Translations under genes and position numbers: made by a program
The notes under the pieces: model-generated
Told to the model about the DNA's origin: nothing
Seen by the model: the letters and a program-made list of their open reading frames with translations, nothing else
Databases searched by the model: none
Shown here: positions 19,363 to 27,306 of the stretch, in pieces
How positions within the stretch are numbered: position 1 is the first letter of the stretch
Layout of the letters: each line of letters begins with the position of its first letter
NCBI RefSeq assembly: GCF_014334335.1
Contig: NZ_JACSEU010000001.1
Span: 1,984,001 to 2,048,000, forward strand
Direction of reading: 5' to 3'
Length of the DNA stretch: 64,000 bases
DNA from: Treponema sp. Marseille-Q3903
Lineage (GTDB): Bacteria; Spirochaetota; Spirochaetia; Treponematales; Treponemataceae

Positions 19363-20565
19363 ATGAATAAATTATTAGACCGCTTTTCACGCTACGTAAA
19401 AATTTGGTCCGAAAGCGATGAAAAAGCTGCCGATGCAGGGAAAATCCCATCTACAGAACAGCAATGGGATTTTGCAAAAATTCTTGTAAAAGAACTGCGC
19501 AACCTCGGAACAAGAAACGTCTACCTTACAGACTATTGCTATGTCGTCGCAAAAATCGATTCAAACATAACAGCCCCTGAAGAAAGAGCAAAATATCCGT
19601 CTATTTTATTGATGGCGCACATGGACACTGTCGATGAAGTCACAGGAAAAAATGTAAAACCTGTGATTTCAGTCCTCTCCGATAAAGAATCTCCGACAGG
19701 TCAGGCTGATACAATAATCAAAAGCGATGGAAGCACTCTACTTGGAGCAGATGATAAAGCAGGCATTTCTGCAATCATGGCGGCAGTTGAATATCTTATG
19801 AACAATTATGAAAATCCGAAACTTAAACACGGTCCGATTGAAATCATGTTTTCACCTGATGAAGAAACAGGGCACGGAATGGACAAAGTTCCTCTCAACA
19901 TCATAAGTTCAAAATATGCTTACACAGTTGACGGTGGAGATGAAGGTGAAATGGAAACCGAATGTTTTAACGCTTGGGCTTGTTCAGTAAAATTCACAGG
20001 AAAGGCGTGTCACACGGGAAGCGCAAAAAAAGACAAAATGATAAACGCCGTTTTGCTGGCAGGAAACTTTGTCAACAAACTACCACGTGACATGGCTCCA
20101 GAAACTACAGAAAATTACGAAGGATTCATAGCTCCGATGGAAATTTCAGGGACGATTGAGTCTTCGGAAGTTTCGCTGTTGCTACGTTCTTTTTACGATG
20201 ACGAAATCGAAAAAGAAAAGAAAATCATAAAAGCCGCTGCTGACGAAGTCTGCAAAGAATTCGGAGGAAGCGTAGAAGTTTCTTTTAAGCAGCAGTATCT
20301 CAACATGAAAAACAAGATGGATCAACACCCACAAGTCGTTGAACGCCTTGAAAAAGCGTACGAAGCTTCCGGTGTAAAAATCATTCATCAGCCTATCCGC
20401 GGAGGAACCGATGGCTCTCGCCTTACAGAGATGGGCATTCCAACTCCAAATATTTTTACAGGCGCACACGAATTCCATTCAAGAAATGAATGGTGTTCTC
20501 TAAACCAAATGTCAAAAGCTGCCGATGTTGTAATTAACCTGCTGACTCAGTCTCCGCAGAATTAA
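19363..20565 (+). CDS. pepT: Peptidase T (tripeptide aminopeptidase)
   Basis: M20-family cytosolic zinc exopeptidase that releases the N-terminal residue of tripeptides. The ATG at 19363 (MNKLLDRFSRYVKIW) matches the family start and gives 400 residues; an ATG at 19333 would add 10 residues. Zinc-site motifs are LLMAHMDTVDE (His, Asp), LLGADDKAGISAIM, SPDEETGHG (catalytic Glu) and a C-terminal HEFHSRNEW. GRGGTDGSRL-like RGGTDGSRL is also present. It stands divergent from prs and is followed 19 nt later by murA on the same strand. Confidence 0.92.
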   Translation: MNKLLDRFSRYVKIWSESDEKAADAGKIPSTEQQWDFAKILVKELRNLGTRNVYLTDYCYVVAKIDSNITAPEERAKYPSILLMAHMDTVDEVTGKNVKPVISVLSDKESPTGQADTIIKSDGSTLLGADDKAGISAIMAAVEYLMNNYENPKLKHGPIEIMFSPDEETGHGMDKVPLNIISSKYAYTVDGGDEGEMETECFNAWACSVKFTGKACHTGSAKKDKMINAVLLAGNFVNKLPRDMAPETTENYEGFIAPMEISGTIESSEVSLLLRSFYDDEIEKEKKIIKAAADEVCKEFGGSVEVSFKQQYLNMKNKMDQHPQVVERLEKAYEASGVKIIHQPIRGGTDGSRLTEMGIPTPNIFTGAHEFHSRNEWCSLNQMSKAADVVINLLTQSPQN

Positions 20566-20584
20566 TTTATTACAGGACATATAT

Positions 20585-21868
20585 ATGCACGAGTATGTAA
20601 TTGACGGTGGATATCCGATTCAGGGAAAAATTACAGCTAGCGGAAACAAAAACGCAGCGCTTCCGTGTCTCACAGCGGCTTTGCTGACAGAAGAGCCTGT
20701 CGTTCTTCACAACATCCCGGAGATTCAGGATACAAACGTGATGATTGAAATTCTGAAATCTATCGGTGCAAAAGTTGAAAAACTCAGCAAAAATAACTGG
20801 AAGATTCAGTGCAAAAATATTAAAACTTCAGAGCTTCCCGGAGAACTTACAAAAAAAGTTCGAGGTTCAATCGTGTTTGCAGGTCCGCTTCTTGCACGTA
20901 CAGGAAAATGCGAGATGATGCCTCCTGGAGGAGATGTAATCGGTCGACGCCGTTTGGACACTCATTTTCTCGCTCTCGAACAGTTTGGGGCACAAATCAC
21001 CGTAAACGGACATTTTAATTTTTCAGCAAATAAACTTGTAGGCGCAGACATTTTTTTAGACGAAGCATCTGTTACCGCAACAGAAAATGCAGTGATGGTC
21101 GCAGCACTTGCTGAAGGCACAACTATCATCAAAAATGCAGCGAGCGAACCACATATTCAAGACTTATGCAACATGATTGTCTCTATGGGTGGAAAAATCT
21201 CCGGAATTGGAAGCAATATCCTTAAAATTGAAGGCGTAGAAAAACTCCATGGAACTGAATTTACGATCGGTCCTGACTACATAGAAATCGGTTCATACAT
21301 AGGGATGGCGGCAGCAACTAAAGGTCAAATCACAATCAAAGGAATTCGCCCGGAAGAAATGCGTCCGTTAAAATACAGTTTTGCAAAGCTTGGAATTTCA
21401 TGGAGAATAAACGGCGATGAACTTACAGTTCCAAATACGCAAACTCTAAAAGTAAATGCAGACTTGGGAAACGCAATCCCAAAAATCGATGATATGCCTT
21501 GGCCGGGATTTCCTGCTGACTTGACATCGATTATGACAGTAGTTGCGACTCAAGTTGACGGGACTGTTTTGATTTTTGAAAAAATGTTTGAAAGCCGAAT
21601 GTTTTTCGTCGATAAGCTAATTTCAATGGGAGCGAAGATTACGCTGTGTGATCCACACCGTGCAGTTGTATGCGGTCCTAGTATGCTACACGGCGACCAT
21701 CTTGTTTCGCCGGATATCCGTGCCGGTATGGCGATGGTGATTGCAGCGATGTGCGCTCACGGAAAGAGCAGAATCAGCAACGTCTATCAGATTGAACGAG
21801 GATACGAAGACCTTGTCGGCCGATTGAAAAAACTCGGCGCACATATTGAAAAAGTTGAAGCTGAATAA
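20585..21868 (+). CDS. murA: UDP-N-acetylglucosamine 1-carboxyvinyltransferase, Cys-to-Asp type
   Basis: First committed step of peptidoglycan synthesis (transfer of enolpyruvate to UDP-GlcNAc). The 427-residue protein keeps Lys22 in SGNKNAALP and the Arg/Asp core (IRPEEMRPL, DDMPWPGFPADLTS). In the active-site loop the usual PGGCxIG is PGGDVIG, so the fosfomycin-target cysteine is Asp117. This substitution is known to make MurA insensitive to fosfomycin in mycobacteria, chlamydiae and some spirochaetes. It probably forms an operon with pepT. Downstream DNA is a rearrangement junction. Confidence 0.96.
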   Translation: MHEYVIDGGYPIQGKITASGNKNAALPCLTAALLTEEPVVLHNIPEIQDTNVMIEILKSIGAKVEKLSKNNWKIQCKNIKTSELPGELTKKVRGSIVFAGPLLARTGKCEMMPPGGDVIGRRRLDTHFLALEQFGAQITVNGHFNFSANKLVGADIFLDEASVTATENAVMVAALAEGTTIIKNAASEPHIQDLCNMIVSMGGKISGIGSNILKIEGVEKLHGTEFTIGPDYIEIGSYIGMAAATKGQITIKGIRPEEMRPLKYSFAKLGISWRINGDELTVPNTQTLKVNADLGNAIPKIDDMPWPGFPADLTSIMTVVATQVDGTVLIFEKMFESRMFFVDKLISMGAKITLCDPHRAVVCGPSMLHGDHLVSPDIRAGMAMVIAAMCAHGKSRISNVYQIERGYEDLVGRLKKLGAHIEKVEAE

Positions 21869-21893
21869 AAAGCGAATTGAGATGCCTGATGGA

Positions 21894-21994
21894 TTTCCGT
21901 TTACTACTTCAGGCTTTGTCCACAGTGAGCCAGAGTCTTCCGGCATATCTCCCCAGATGAATTTACCGTTTTCATCAATGCACTGGATGTTTGT
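21894..21994 (-). pseudogene. 101-bp fragment of the propeller lipoprotein gene
   Basis: This stretch equals 22813-22913 of the 440-residue lipoprotein gene with one mismatch, and has no start or stop of its own. It lies between murA and the truncated lipoprotein gene at 21975 and marks the left edge of the duplication. A 16-nt filler at 21995-22010 joins it to the true repeat. Confidence 0.85.
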
Positions 21995-22610
21995 AAGTCT
22001 GAAAATCTGATGTGAGATAGTATGTACCCGGTTCCAACGAGTTTACAGGAATAATTACATAGTTTGATTTTACAGAAGCAAGCCATTTAGCAGATAACGA
22101 GTTTCGTATTATTACTTGATAAACAACATTATCAGCTTTTACAGAATCCCATGATATTTGAATTTCATTTGTATTTATAAGACTTTTACCGGAAAGCACG
22201 CTATTACCTTCAGAATCGGAAAAGTTTGTTACAACCGGTTTGCTGTCTAATCTAAAGTGAGGGACAATAATTTTATATGTATCGTCGATAATGTTTGATT
22301 TAACTTTAATTTCATAATTATCGTTATCGATTCCATTCATACCACCTTTATAGCATTGAATATTATTATCAAATTCCAAAATCAGGGATACTCCTGATGA
22401 GCTTTTAACCGAAACAACTGCACAATTTACTGACTGCCCTGATTCATTTTCCAGATAAACATTAAATTCAATATTTTTATTATATTCAGAAGTAATTTTT
22501 ACCCTTGCATTAAGATGAGAGTCATTTCCTGAATTTTGAATATTTTTGCAGGAGCTTAATAAAATCAAGCTTACCAGCATCGAATAAAGTATTTTTTTTA
22601 CATTCCGCAT
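21975..22610 (-). CDS. Small lipoprotein, copy A, altered C-terminus
   Basis: A 211-residue predicted lipoprotein with a signal peptide ending in the lipobox LLSSC (SLILLSSC). It is nearly the same as the 233-residue protein at 28958-29659 up to GTYYLT. There the sequence switches to SDFQTYKHPVH, encoded by filler plus the propeller-gene fragment, so the natural last 33 residues are missing. The body looks like an immunoglobulin-like or Fn3-like beta domain (NEIQISWDSV, VYQVIIRNS, SLEPGTYYL). Last gene of the copy-A operon. Whether the shortened form works is unknown. Confidence 0.75.
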   Translation of the reverse strand: MRNVKKILYSMLVSLILLSSCKNIQNSGNDSHLNARVKITSEYNKNIEFNVYLENESGQSVNCAVVSVKSSSGVSLILEFDNNIQCYKGGMNGIDNDNYEIKVKSNIIDDTYKIIVPHFRLDSKPVVTNFSDSEGNSVLSGKSLINTNEIQISWDSVKADNVVYQVIIRNSLSAKWLASVKSNYVIIPVNSLEPGTYYLTSDFQTYKHPVH

Positions 22611-22628
22611 AAATACATGCCTTGCCGT

Positions 22629-23951
22629 TTACGGTCTTATAGCAACAAGTTCACTGGTAAGAGTTTCCTGATCAAAATTAAAATAGATAAACATATCATC
22701 ATAAACGGCATTTTTATCCATCCCCAGGCTCTTTACCGAATAATCTACACCGAGTATTTCTCCGGTCTCTGCATCATAAACCCTCAGGCTGTCCCATACT
22801 ACGACGAGGCATTTTCCGTTTACTACTTCAGGCTTTGTCCACAGTGAGCCAGAGTCTTCCGGCAGATCTCCCCAGATGAATTTACCGTTTTCATCAATGC
22901 ACTGGATGTTTGTGATGAATTCCTCGGGAATTCCTGACATTTCTGAAGACAGATAACCTGCAGTATTTGTAAAATAGAATTTTTTATTCCACCAGGTTAT
23001 TCCTACGCTGTAAATTGATGCACCAACACTCATCTGTTTTTTCATTTCTTCCAGAGAAAAAGTCTGCTCCCATAAAGCTTTACCGGTTGAAATGTCGTAA
23101 CACCCCTGACTGGGGTCTTCCAGTATGTATAATCTGTCATCTACAATATACATGTTCACAAATCCATAACCGAAAAGTTTATATGTCTTTTTTTCCCATC
23201 TGAGTGTATTAGCTCTTGTATCGTAGGCGCCCATAATGCTGGCATCATATTTTTCAAACTGATTGAAGGTTATGAAATAAATGACGCCATCCTTTGCCAC
23301 AGGGGTCATCATTACAGACTGGTCGTCATACCTGTTCTGCCAGACAAGCGCAGGTTTAACATACTGGGTCTCCGGCGCACCCTCTGAAAAGTCAACTGAC
23401 GATAAATCTAACTTTATGATTCCGGGGTTTTCCGTGTTATGAGGATTATAATCAGGAGAATTAGGCCAGTATAGCGAGTCATCAACCAGAATCCAGTTAT
23501 CAGCCCTTATATATGTCCGGTTTTTCTCAATGTCATTTTCAAAATATGTTATGGTTGTTGTCTTTAAGCCTGTTGCATCATCATAGCAGTCAATGCAGCC
23601 TATATTTTTTATTAAAATATAATTTTTTCCGTTTCTTGTAATTAAGACCGGATAACATGAAAATGTTCTCTGTACAGGAGTGCTCCACAGGCGTTCTCCA
23701 TATTTTAAATCTATTTTTGAATAAAATATCCCTTTATTTTTTCCCGGGCGTTTGTATTCAAAAATGTAATAATACCTTCCGTACTGCTGTCCATATTCAG
23801 AACTAGAATGCGCTGTTGTATGTAATGTCCAGACCTTGTCCTGTTCATAGGCAGGCAGCTGCCTTTTCTTTTTTACTTCTTTAGAAAAATTAAATCTGCA
23901 TGACAAGGTCATCATTATCAGAGGTATGATGATTAAAGTTTTTACTTTCAT
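22629..23951 (-). CDS. PQQ-like beta-propeller lipoprotein, copy A
   Basis: A 440-residue lipoprotein: signal peptide MKVKTLIIIPLIMMT, lipobox LSC, then repeated beta-propeller blades with alternating WxxP and YDxxTG patterns (SCYPVLIT, CYDISTGKALWEQ, VYDAETGEILG). Such propellers act as scaffolds or sensors on the outer surface or in the periplasm; no catalytic residues can be named. It differs from copy B at only about two residues (A for T in the STGKALW region, F for L near the end). Third gene of the operon after the lipoprotein and lipase genes. Confidence 0.75.
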   Translation of the reverse strand: MKVKTLIIIPLIMMTLSCRFNFSKEVKKKRQLPAYEQDKVWTLHTTAHSSSEYGQQYGRYYYIFEYKRPGKNKGIFYSKIDLKYGERLWSTPVQRTFSCYPVLITRNGKNYILIKNIGCIDCYDDATGLKTTTITYFENDIEKNRTYIRADNWILVDDSLYWPNSPDYNPHNTENPGIIKLDLSSVDFSEGAPETQYVKPALVWQNRYDDQSVMMTPVAKDGVIYFITFNQFEKYDASIMGAYDTRANTLRWEKKTYKLFGYGFVNMYIVDDRLYILEDPSQGCYDISTGKALWEQTFSLEEMKKQMSVGASIYSVGITWWNKKFYFTNTAGYLSSEMSGIPEEFITNIQCIDENGKFIWGDLPEDSGSLWTKPEVVNGKCLVVVWDSLRVYDAETGEILGVDYSVKSLGMDKNAVYDDMFIYFNFDQETLTSELVAIRP

Positions 23952-24008
23952 AAGAAGTCTCCTTTACGGCAGCTGCCTGTAGTGCATTATGCAGGCGGCC
24001 GGTTTTAA

Positions 24009-25355
24009 TTATTTTTTTATGACACCGGCTTCCTTGAGCATAGGAAAGACAACATCATTGAATGTTTCCTCGCAATTAATATCCCTGTGGTTCTTATAGA
24101 TTTCAACATACCCTTTTGGCTTTTTCCCCAATACGTTTGAGTGAACTTCTTCATATTTCCCTGTAGCAGGATTATAAAACTGTTTCGGAAAAAACTGATT
24201 CTCTTTTGCTACAAGACCATCATTCTCTGCTGACCCTTTCAGTTCATTCAGTTCTCCGTCAACATTACAAAACCAGTCTCTTGCGGTACAGCAATCCCTG
24301 TATGCATTATAGTGTCCGGTCAGAAATCCGAACGCTAAATATGTTCTGACATGATTTAATATCTGGGCAGTTTCAAATACGTTTGAGGCTGTTTTACAGT
24401 AAGAACGTATTATCTGTTCTTTATCGCTGGCAAGGCTTAAAGTATTGCTGTTGGTTCCAACAATATAGCCGACAGGTAATTTTCCTGAAAATTTAGGATT
24501 ATCTTTATATGCCGTATATGTAGTGTATACCGGTTCTTCATGAGTCACCCACCACCACCAGCACCAGCTTACTCTTTCCCATCTTGTGTATTTCCGTGTA
24601 CCTGTTTGTTTTTTATATGTAACAGAAGTGGTATCTGAAACATTTTCCCTAATGAAAGCAGAACCGGGAACCATATCATATATTTCAGCAATTACCGGAT
24701 AACTTGCAGAATTCCAGCCTTGTTTTATATAGCTGTTTGCAAATCCCGGATAGATATAATCAATCTTATCTACAATATCCCCGGCAGAACTGATTCCGAT
24801 TTTATTCATTACATATTTTTCAATGAGTGTAGTTACTATTGTGATTTTAGCAACTCCATGAATTCCGTTCAGCCAGATATTTCCGTCTTCGGTTGCTTTT
24901 GCTTTTAAAGTACTGAAATTATTTTCCAAAGCTTTCAGTCCCTTATCAATACCGGAAATTGTAATTACAGCTCTTAATCTTTCATAATTTGCTCTTGCTT
25001 CCTCTCTCTCCTGCAAAGTCAAATATGGATCATTTATTCTTCGCTCAAGCATTGCGGCGTATGCAAGCACTCTGATTCCTCCCTGACTATGTCCGACTAT
25101 GGCATAACGGTCTGTATGTCCTTTTTCTATGTCATCCTGAATTACATAATCTATTTCACTATTTACCCTGACCTTAAGGGATTCTTTATGCTCTGAAGAA
25201 GGAATGGCATCAAAACTGAATCCGCTGAATTCACGGTAATTTTTATCTGATAATCCGGAAACTTTATTACCTATTCCCGGGGCAGCCACAGATATACTAC
25301 TGCTGCTGAAGCAGAAGGCAGCAATCAATAAACTATAAACATTTCTTTTTGTCAT
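24009..25355 (-). CDS. Exported lipase/esterase-like alpha/beta hydrolase, copy A
   Basis: A 448-residue protein with a cleavable signal peptide (MTKRNVYSLL to SVAA) and a nucleophile elbow VGHSQGG at Ser90, the lipase GxSxG form with following Gly. Asp and His partners lie later (candidates in DGLVAKENQ and the C-terminal part) but cannot be fixed by eye. An unusual Trp cluster, WCWWWW, lies at residues 264-269 between two threonine- and tyrosine-rich stretches and may be a surface loop or lid. Cys pairs (DCCTARDWFC) suggest disulfides outside the cytoplasm. Identical at protein level to the copy at 31058. The substrate could be lipid or a bulky ester; no closer call is possible. Confidence 0.75.
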   Translation of the reverse strand: MTKRNVYSLLIAAFCFSSSSISVAAPGIGNKVSGLSDKNYREFSGFSFDAIPSSEHKESLKVRVNSEIDYVIQDDIEKGHTDRYAIVGHSQGGIRVLAYAAMLERRINDPYLTLQEREEARANYERLRAVITISGIDKGLKALENNFSTLKAKATEDGNIWLNGIHGVAKITIVTTLIEKYVMNKIGISSAGDIVDKIDYIYPGFANSYIKQGWNSASYPVIAEIYDMVPGSAFIRENVSDTTSVTYKKQTGTRKYTRWERVSWCWWWWVTHEEPVYTTYTAYKDNPKFSGKLPVGYIVGTNSNTLSLASDKEQIIRSYCKTASNVFETAQILNHVRTYLAFGFLTGHYNAYRDCCTARDWFCNVDGELNELKGSAENDGLVAKENQFFPKQFYNPATGKYEEVHSNVLGKKPKGYVEIYKNHRDINCEETFNDVVFPMLKEAGVIKK

Positions 25356-25368
25356 TTAGCGTTTCCTC

Positions 25369-26346
25369 CTAAAAATTTCCTAAGAGCTTAAATACAGAAT
25401 CTTCTGTTTTATTAACTTCGACATCTTCATAAACTTCTACAATTGTCTCAATACAACTCAGGTCCCCGGGGTCTCCAAATTTAACTGACGGTTCTTCAAA
25501 GATATTTCCGTTTTCTTTCATTTTATTGAAATCTTCTTCTGAAATTTCAGGAATATCATCAATAGTTTTAAAATATTCTGTATCTTCAGGAATTCCTTCG
25601 ATTCTTTTTTCATAATCTGTAACAATTTTTGTAATCATTCCGACTTTGACATATTCATCACCACATTTCTGGTATACATATTCGGCTGAAGTTGTAACTG
25701 TCGCTCCGTCATTTTTAACAGCAACGGTTTCCATTTCTGTAAGTACGTCTGCTGCAGAGTCAAACGAAACCCGTGTAGATATTCTTTTTTCGAATTCAGA
25801 TGTGAATAATTCATTCGGAAGCGACAGGGTAAGGCTTGAATTCTTTTTATCTTCTGTGATATCAAAATTAAGTCTTGTTGCCTCTTTCTTTATGGAATCC
25901 AGATTTACTTTTCCAAAACCTAATCCATATCCCATAAATGCTAAATCATCTGGAGCTGCTTCAAGTGGAATTCTCTGCTGAATCTCATTGGAAGCGCTGT
26001 CAAACATAATCATTTCCTTATCATTAGAAATAACGGATCTGAAACGTCCGTCAGGGCTTTGATTAAGCATGTCTAATCTTACATACTGTTCATCATTAAT
26101 TAATTTAGCAGCTAAATGGTATTGCGATGTTAGGGTCAGGGAAGTGTCTCTGCGGCTGTTCATACTGTATACACTGACTTTCGCTTCGAATGCGTTTATT
26201 GTATCAGAGGTATCATTCCAGCTTACGGAAATTTCTTTATCAGAAACTAATTGCCTTTCAGGAGAAATTGAATTTCCTGTATTGCAGCCTGAAAAAAAAA
26301 TTGCAGTACCGGTAATTATAAACCATGTTAAAATAATCTTTTTCAT
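25369..26346 (-). CDS. Lipoprotein, first gene of operon copy A
   Basis: A 325-residue lipoprotein with signal MKKIILTWFIITG and lipobox FSGC. The start is the ATG at 26346; the TTG codon before it is less likely. The body is mixed alpha/beta, with a YHLAAKLINDEQYVRLDMLN region reminiscent of the LolA/LolB-like outer-membrane lipoprotein folds, but this is only a resemblance. A run of nine A (plus strand, 26292-26300) encodes the I-F-F part of the lipobox region; copy B has eight and is frameshifted. It heads the lipoprotein-lipase-propeller-lipoprotein operon and is divergent from the LuxR-type gene. Confidence 0.75.
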   Translation of the reverse strand: MKKIILTWFIITGTAIFFSGCNTGNSISPERQLVSDKEISVSWNDTSDTINAFEAKVSVYSMNSRRDTSLTLTSQYHLAAKLINDEQYVRLDMLNQSPDGRFRSVISNDKEMIMFDSASNEIQQRIPLEAAPDDLAFMGYGLGFGKVNLDSIKKEATRLNFDITEDKKNSSLTLSLPNELFTSEFEKRISTRVSFDSAADVLTEMETVAVKNDGATVTTSAEYVYQKCGDEYVKVGMITKIVTDYEKRIEGIPEDTEYFKTIDDIPEISEEDFNKMKENGNIFEEPSVKFGDPGDLSCIETIVEVYEDVEVNKTEDSVFKLLGNF

Positions 26347-26414
26347 CAATAACCCTCTCTCTTACAGATTTATGTACCCTGCAATAATTCTATATCACGA
26401 TTAGAGAAAATAAA

Positions 26415-26452
26415 GTCATAAAAAGGTCATATTCGGGTATAAAAAAGTCATA
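26415..26452. promoter_or_regulatory. Three phased GTCATA direct repeats between divergent genes
   Basis: RGTCATA occurs at 26415, 26426 and 26447, that is at spacings of 11 and 21 bp, close to one and two helical turns. On the minus strand the upstream-most one overlaps a GACTTT -35 that lies 17 nt before TATAGA, the likely promoter of the lipoprotein-lipase operon. This is the arrangement expected for a dimeric activator such as the adjacent LuxR-type protein. It is conserved in copy B at about 33464-33501. Confidence 0.55.
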
Positions 26453-26471
26453 TTTCAAAGAGAATATTTGT

Positions 26472-26500
26472 TTGACACTATCAGTCCGTCAGTATATGAT
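26472..26500 (+). promoter_or_regulatory. Promoter for the membrane LuxR-type gene
   Basis: TTGACA (26472-26477), 17-nt spacer, TATGAT (26495-26500), 15 nt before the ATG at 26516. Copy B has TTGATA at the -35. Confidence 0.65.
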
Positions 26501-26515
26501 TTAATTACAGATTAA

Positions 26516-27256
26516 ATGTCATTAAATTTATATTCAAAAAATAATAAGAAGAAAATACAGTTTTTTTGTATTGCCGCTATTTTTCTATTATTACTCTCTA
26601 ACTGCTTTGAGTTAGTAAAGCTGTTCTCAGATGATATCACCGTAAATTCTTATATATGTATAAGCGGCATCATAATAAATTCAGTTTCGTGCATTATATT
26701 CAGCCTGCTGATAATTGTGCCTGCACGGTTCGGCCTGCTTGCCATTGTCTCTATTACTTACGGACTCTGGTTACTGTATGTTGATTCATCCGGTGTAATT
26801 CCGGTCTTCTTATTCTATTTATCTTATGTAATTTTAAGGCTTAGGGGCTTTTATATACGAAATAAACTTTTCAAAATTATTATAACTGTTTTGTTTTTAA
26901 TTTTTATTCTTATTATCCCAATAAAACAGGGAATACGGATATATGTACAGGTGCTGCTTCAGGACTTTATTTTTATTTTCTGTCTGATGCTTGAAACTTT
27001 TCTGCTGAATATAACTTCCGGCAATTCAGGAGAAGAGAAGATTTTAAGATTATCTTCTTTTGATGGTATTACTCACAGGGATTATGAATGGTTAAAAATG
27101 ATATTAAATAATGAAAAATATGCTGCCATTGCGGTAGAATATCATTTATCCGAAGGCTCAATAAAAAACAGGCTTAAGGTTATATATGACATACTGGAAG
27201 TCGGAGATAAAACCGGTTTTATAAACAAATACCATAATTATACGATTCTGTATTAA
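26516..27256 (+). CDS. Membrane-anchored LuxR-type transcription regulator
   Basis: A 246-residue protein: about six hydrophobic segments in residues 15-165, then a cytoplasmic helix-turn-helix of the LuxR/GerE kind (about residues 184-240). The domain reads as GITHRDYEWLKMIL, then AIAVEYHLSEGSIKNRLKVIY and an EVGDKTGFI end, matching the GLTxRExEVL...eIAxxLxiSexTVKxxL...KLgVxxR pattern. No separate receiver is visible, so the membrane part probably senses a signal directly (inference). Divergent from the lipoprotein-lipase operon, with phased operators between. The copy at 33564 is frameshifted and truncated, so this is the only intact regulator. Confidence 0.75.
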   Translation: MSLNLYSKNNKKKIQFFCIAAIFLLLLSNCFELVKLFSDDITVNSYICISGIIINSVSCIIFSLLIIVPARFGLLAIVSITYGLWLLYVDSSGVIPVFLFYLSYVILRLRGFYIRNKLFKIIITVLFLIFILIIPIKQGIRIYVQVLLQDFIFIFCLMLETFLLNITSGNSGEEKILRLSSFDGITHRDYEWLKMILNNEKYAAIAVEYHLSEGSIKNRLKVIYDILEVGDKTGFINKYHNYTILY

Positions 27257-27306
27257 ATTTTATTTAGGATTCGATGCAGGCGGATGAGTAACTGCCTGTT
27301 GCTCTG

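Larger units (their letters stand above)
22011..26802. repeat. Copy A of a 4.8-kb duplicated block
   Basis: Aligns with 29060-33849 at a constant offset of 7,049 bp, falling to 7,047 after two one-base gaps in copy B. Only scattered substitutions are visible, so identity is about 99%. It contains the lipoprotein, propeller, lipase and lipoprotein genes and about the first 95 codons of the LuxR-type gene. The left end is truncated next to murA; the right side continues into the full LuxR gene. Confidence 0.95.
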
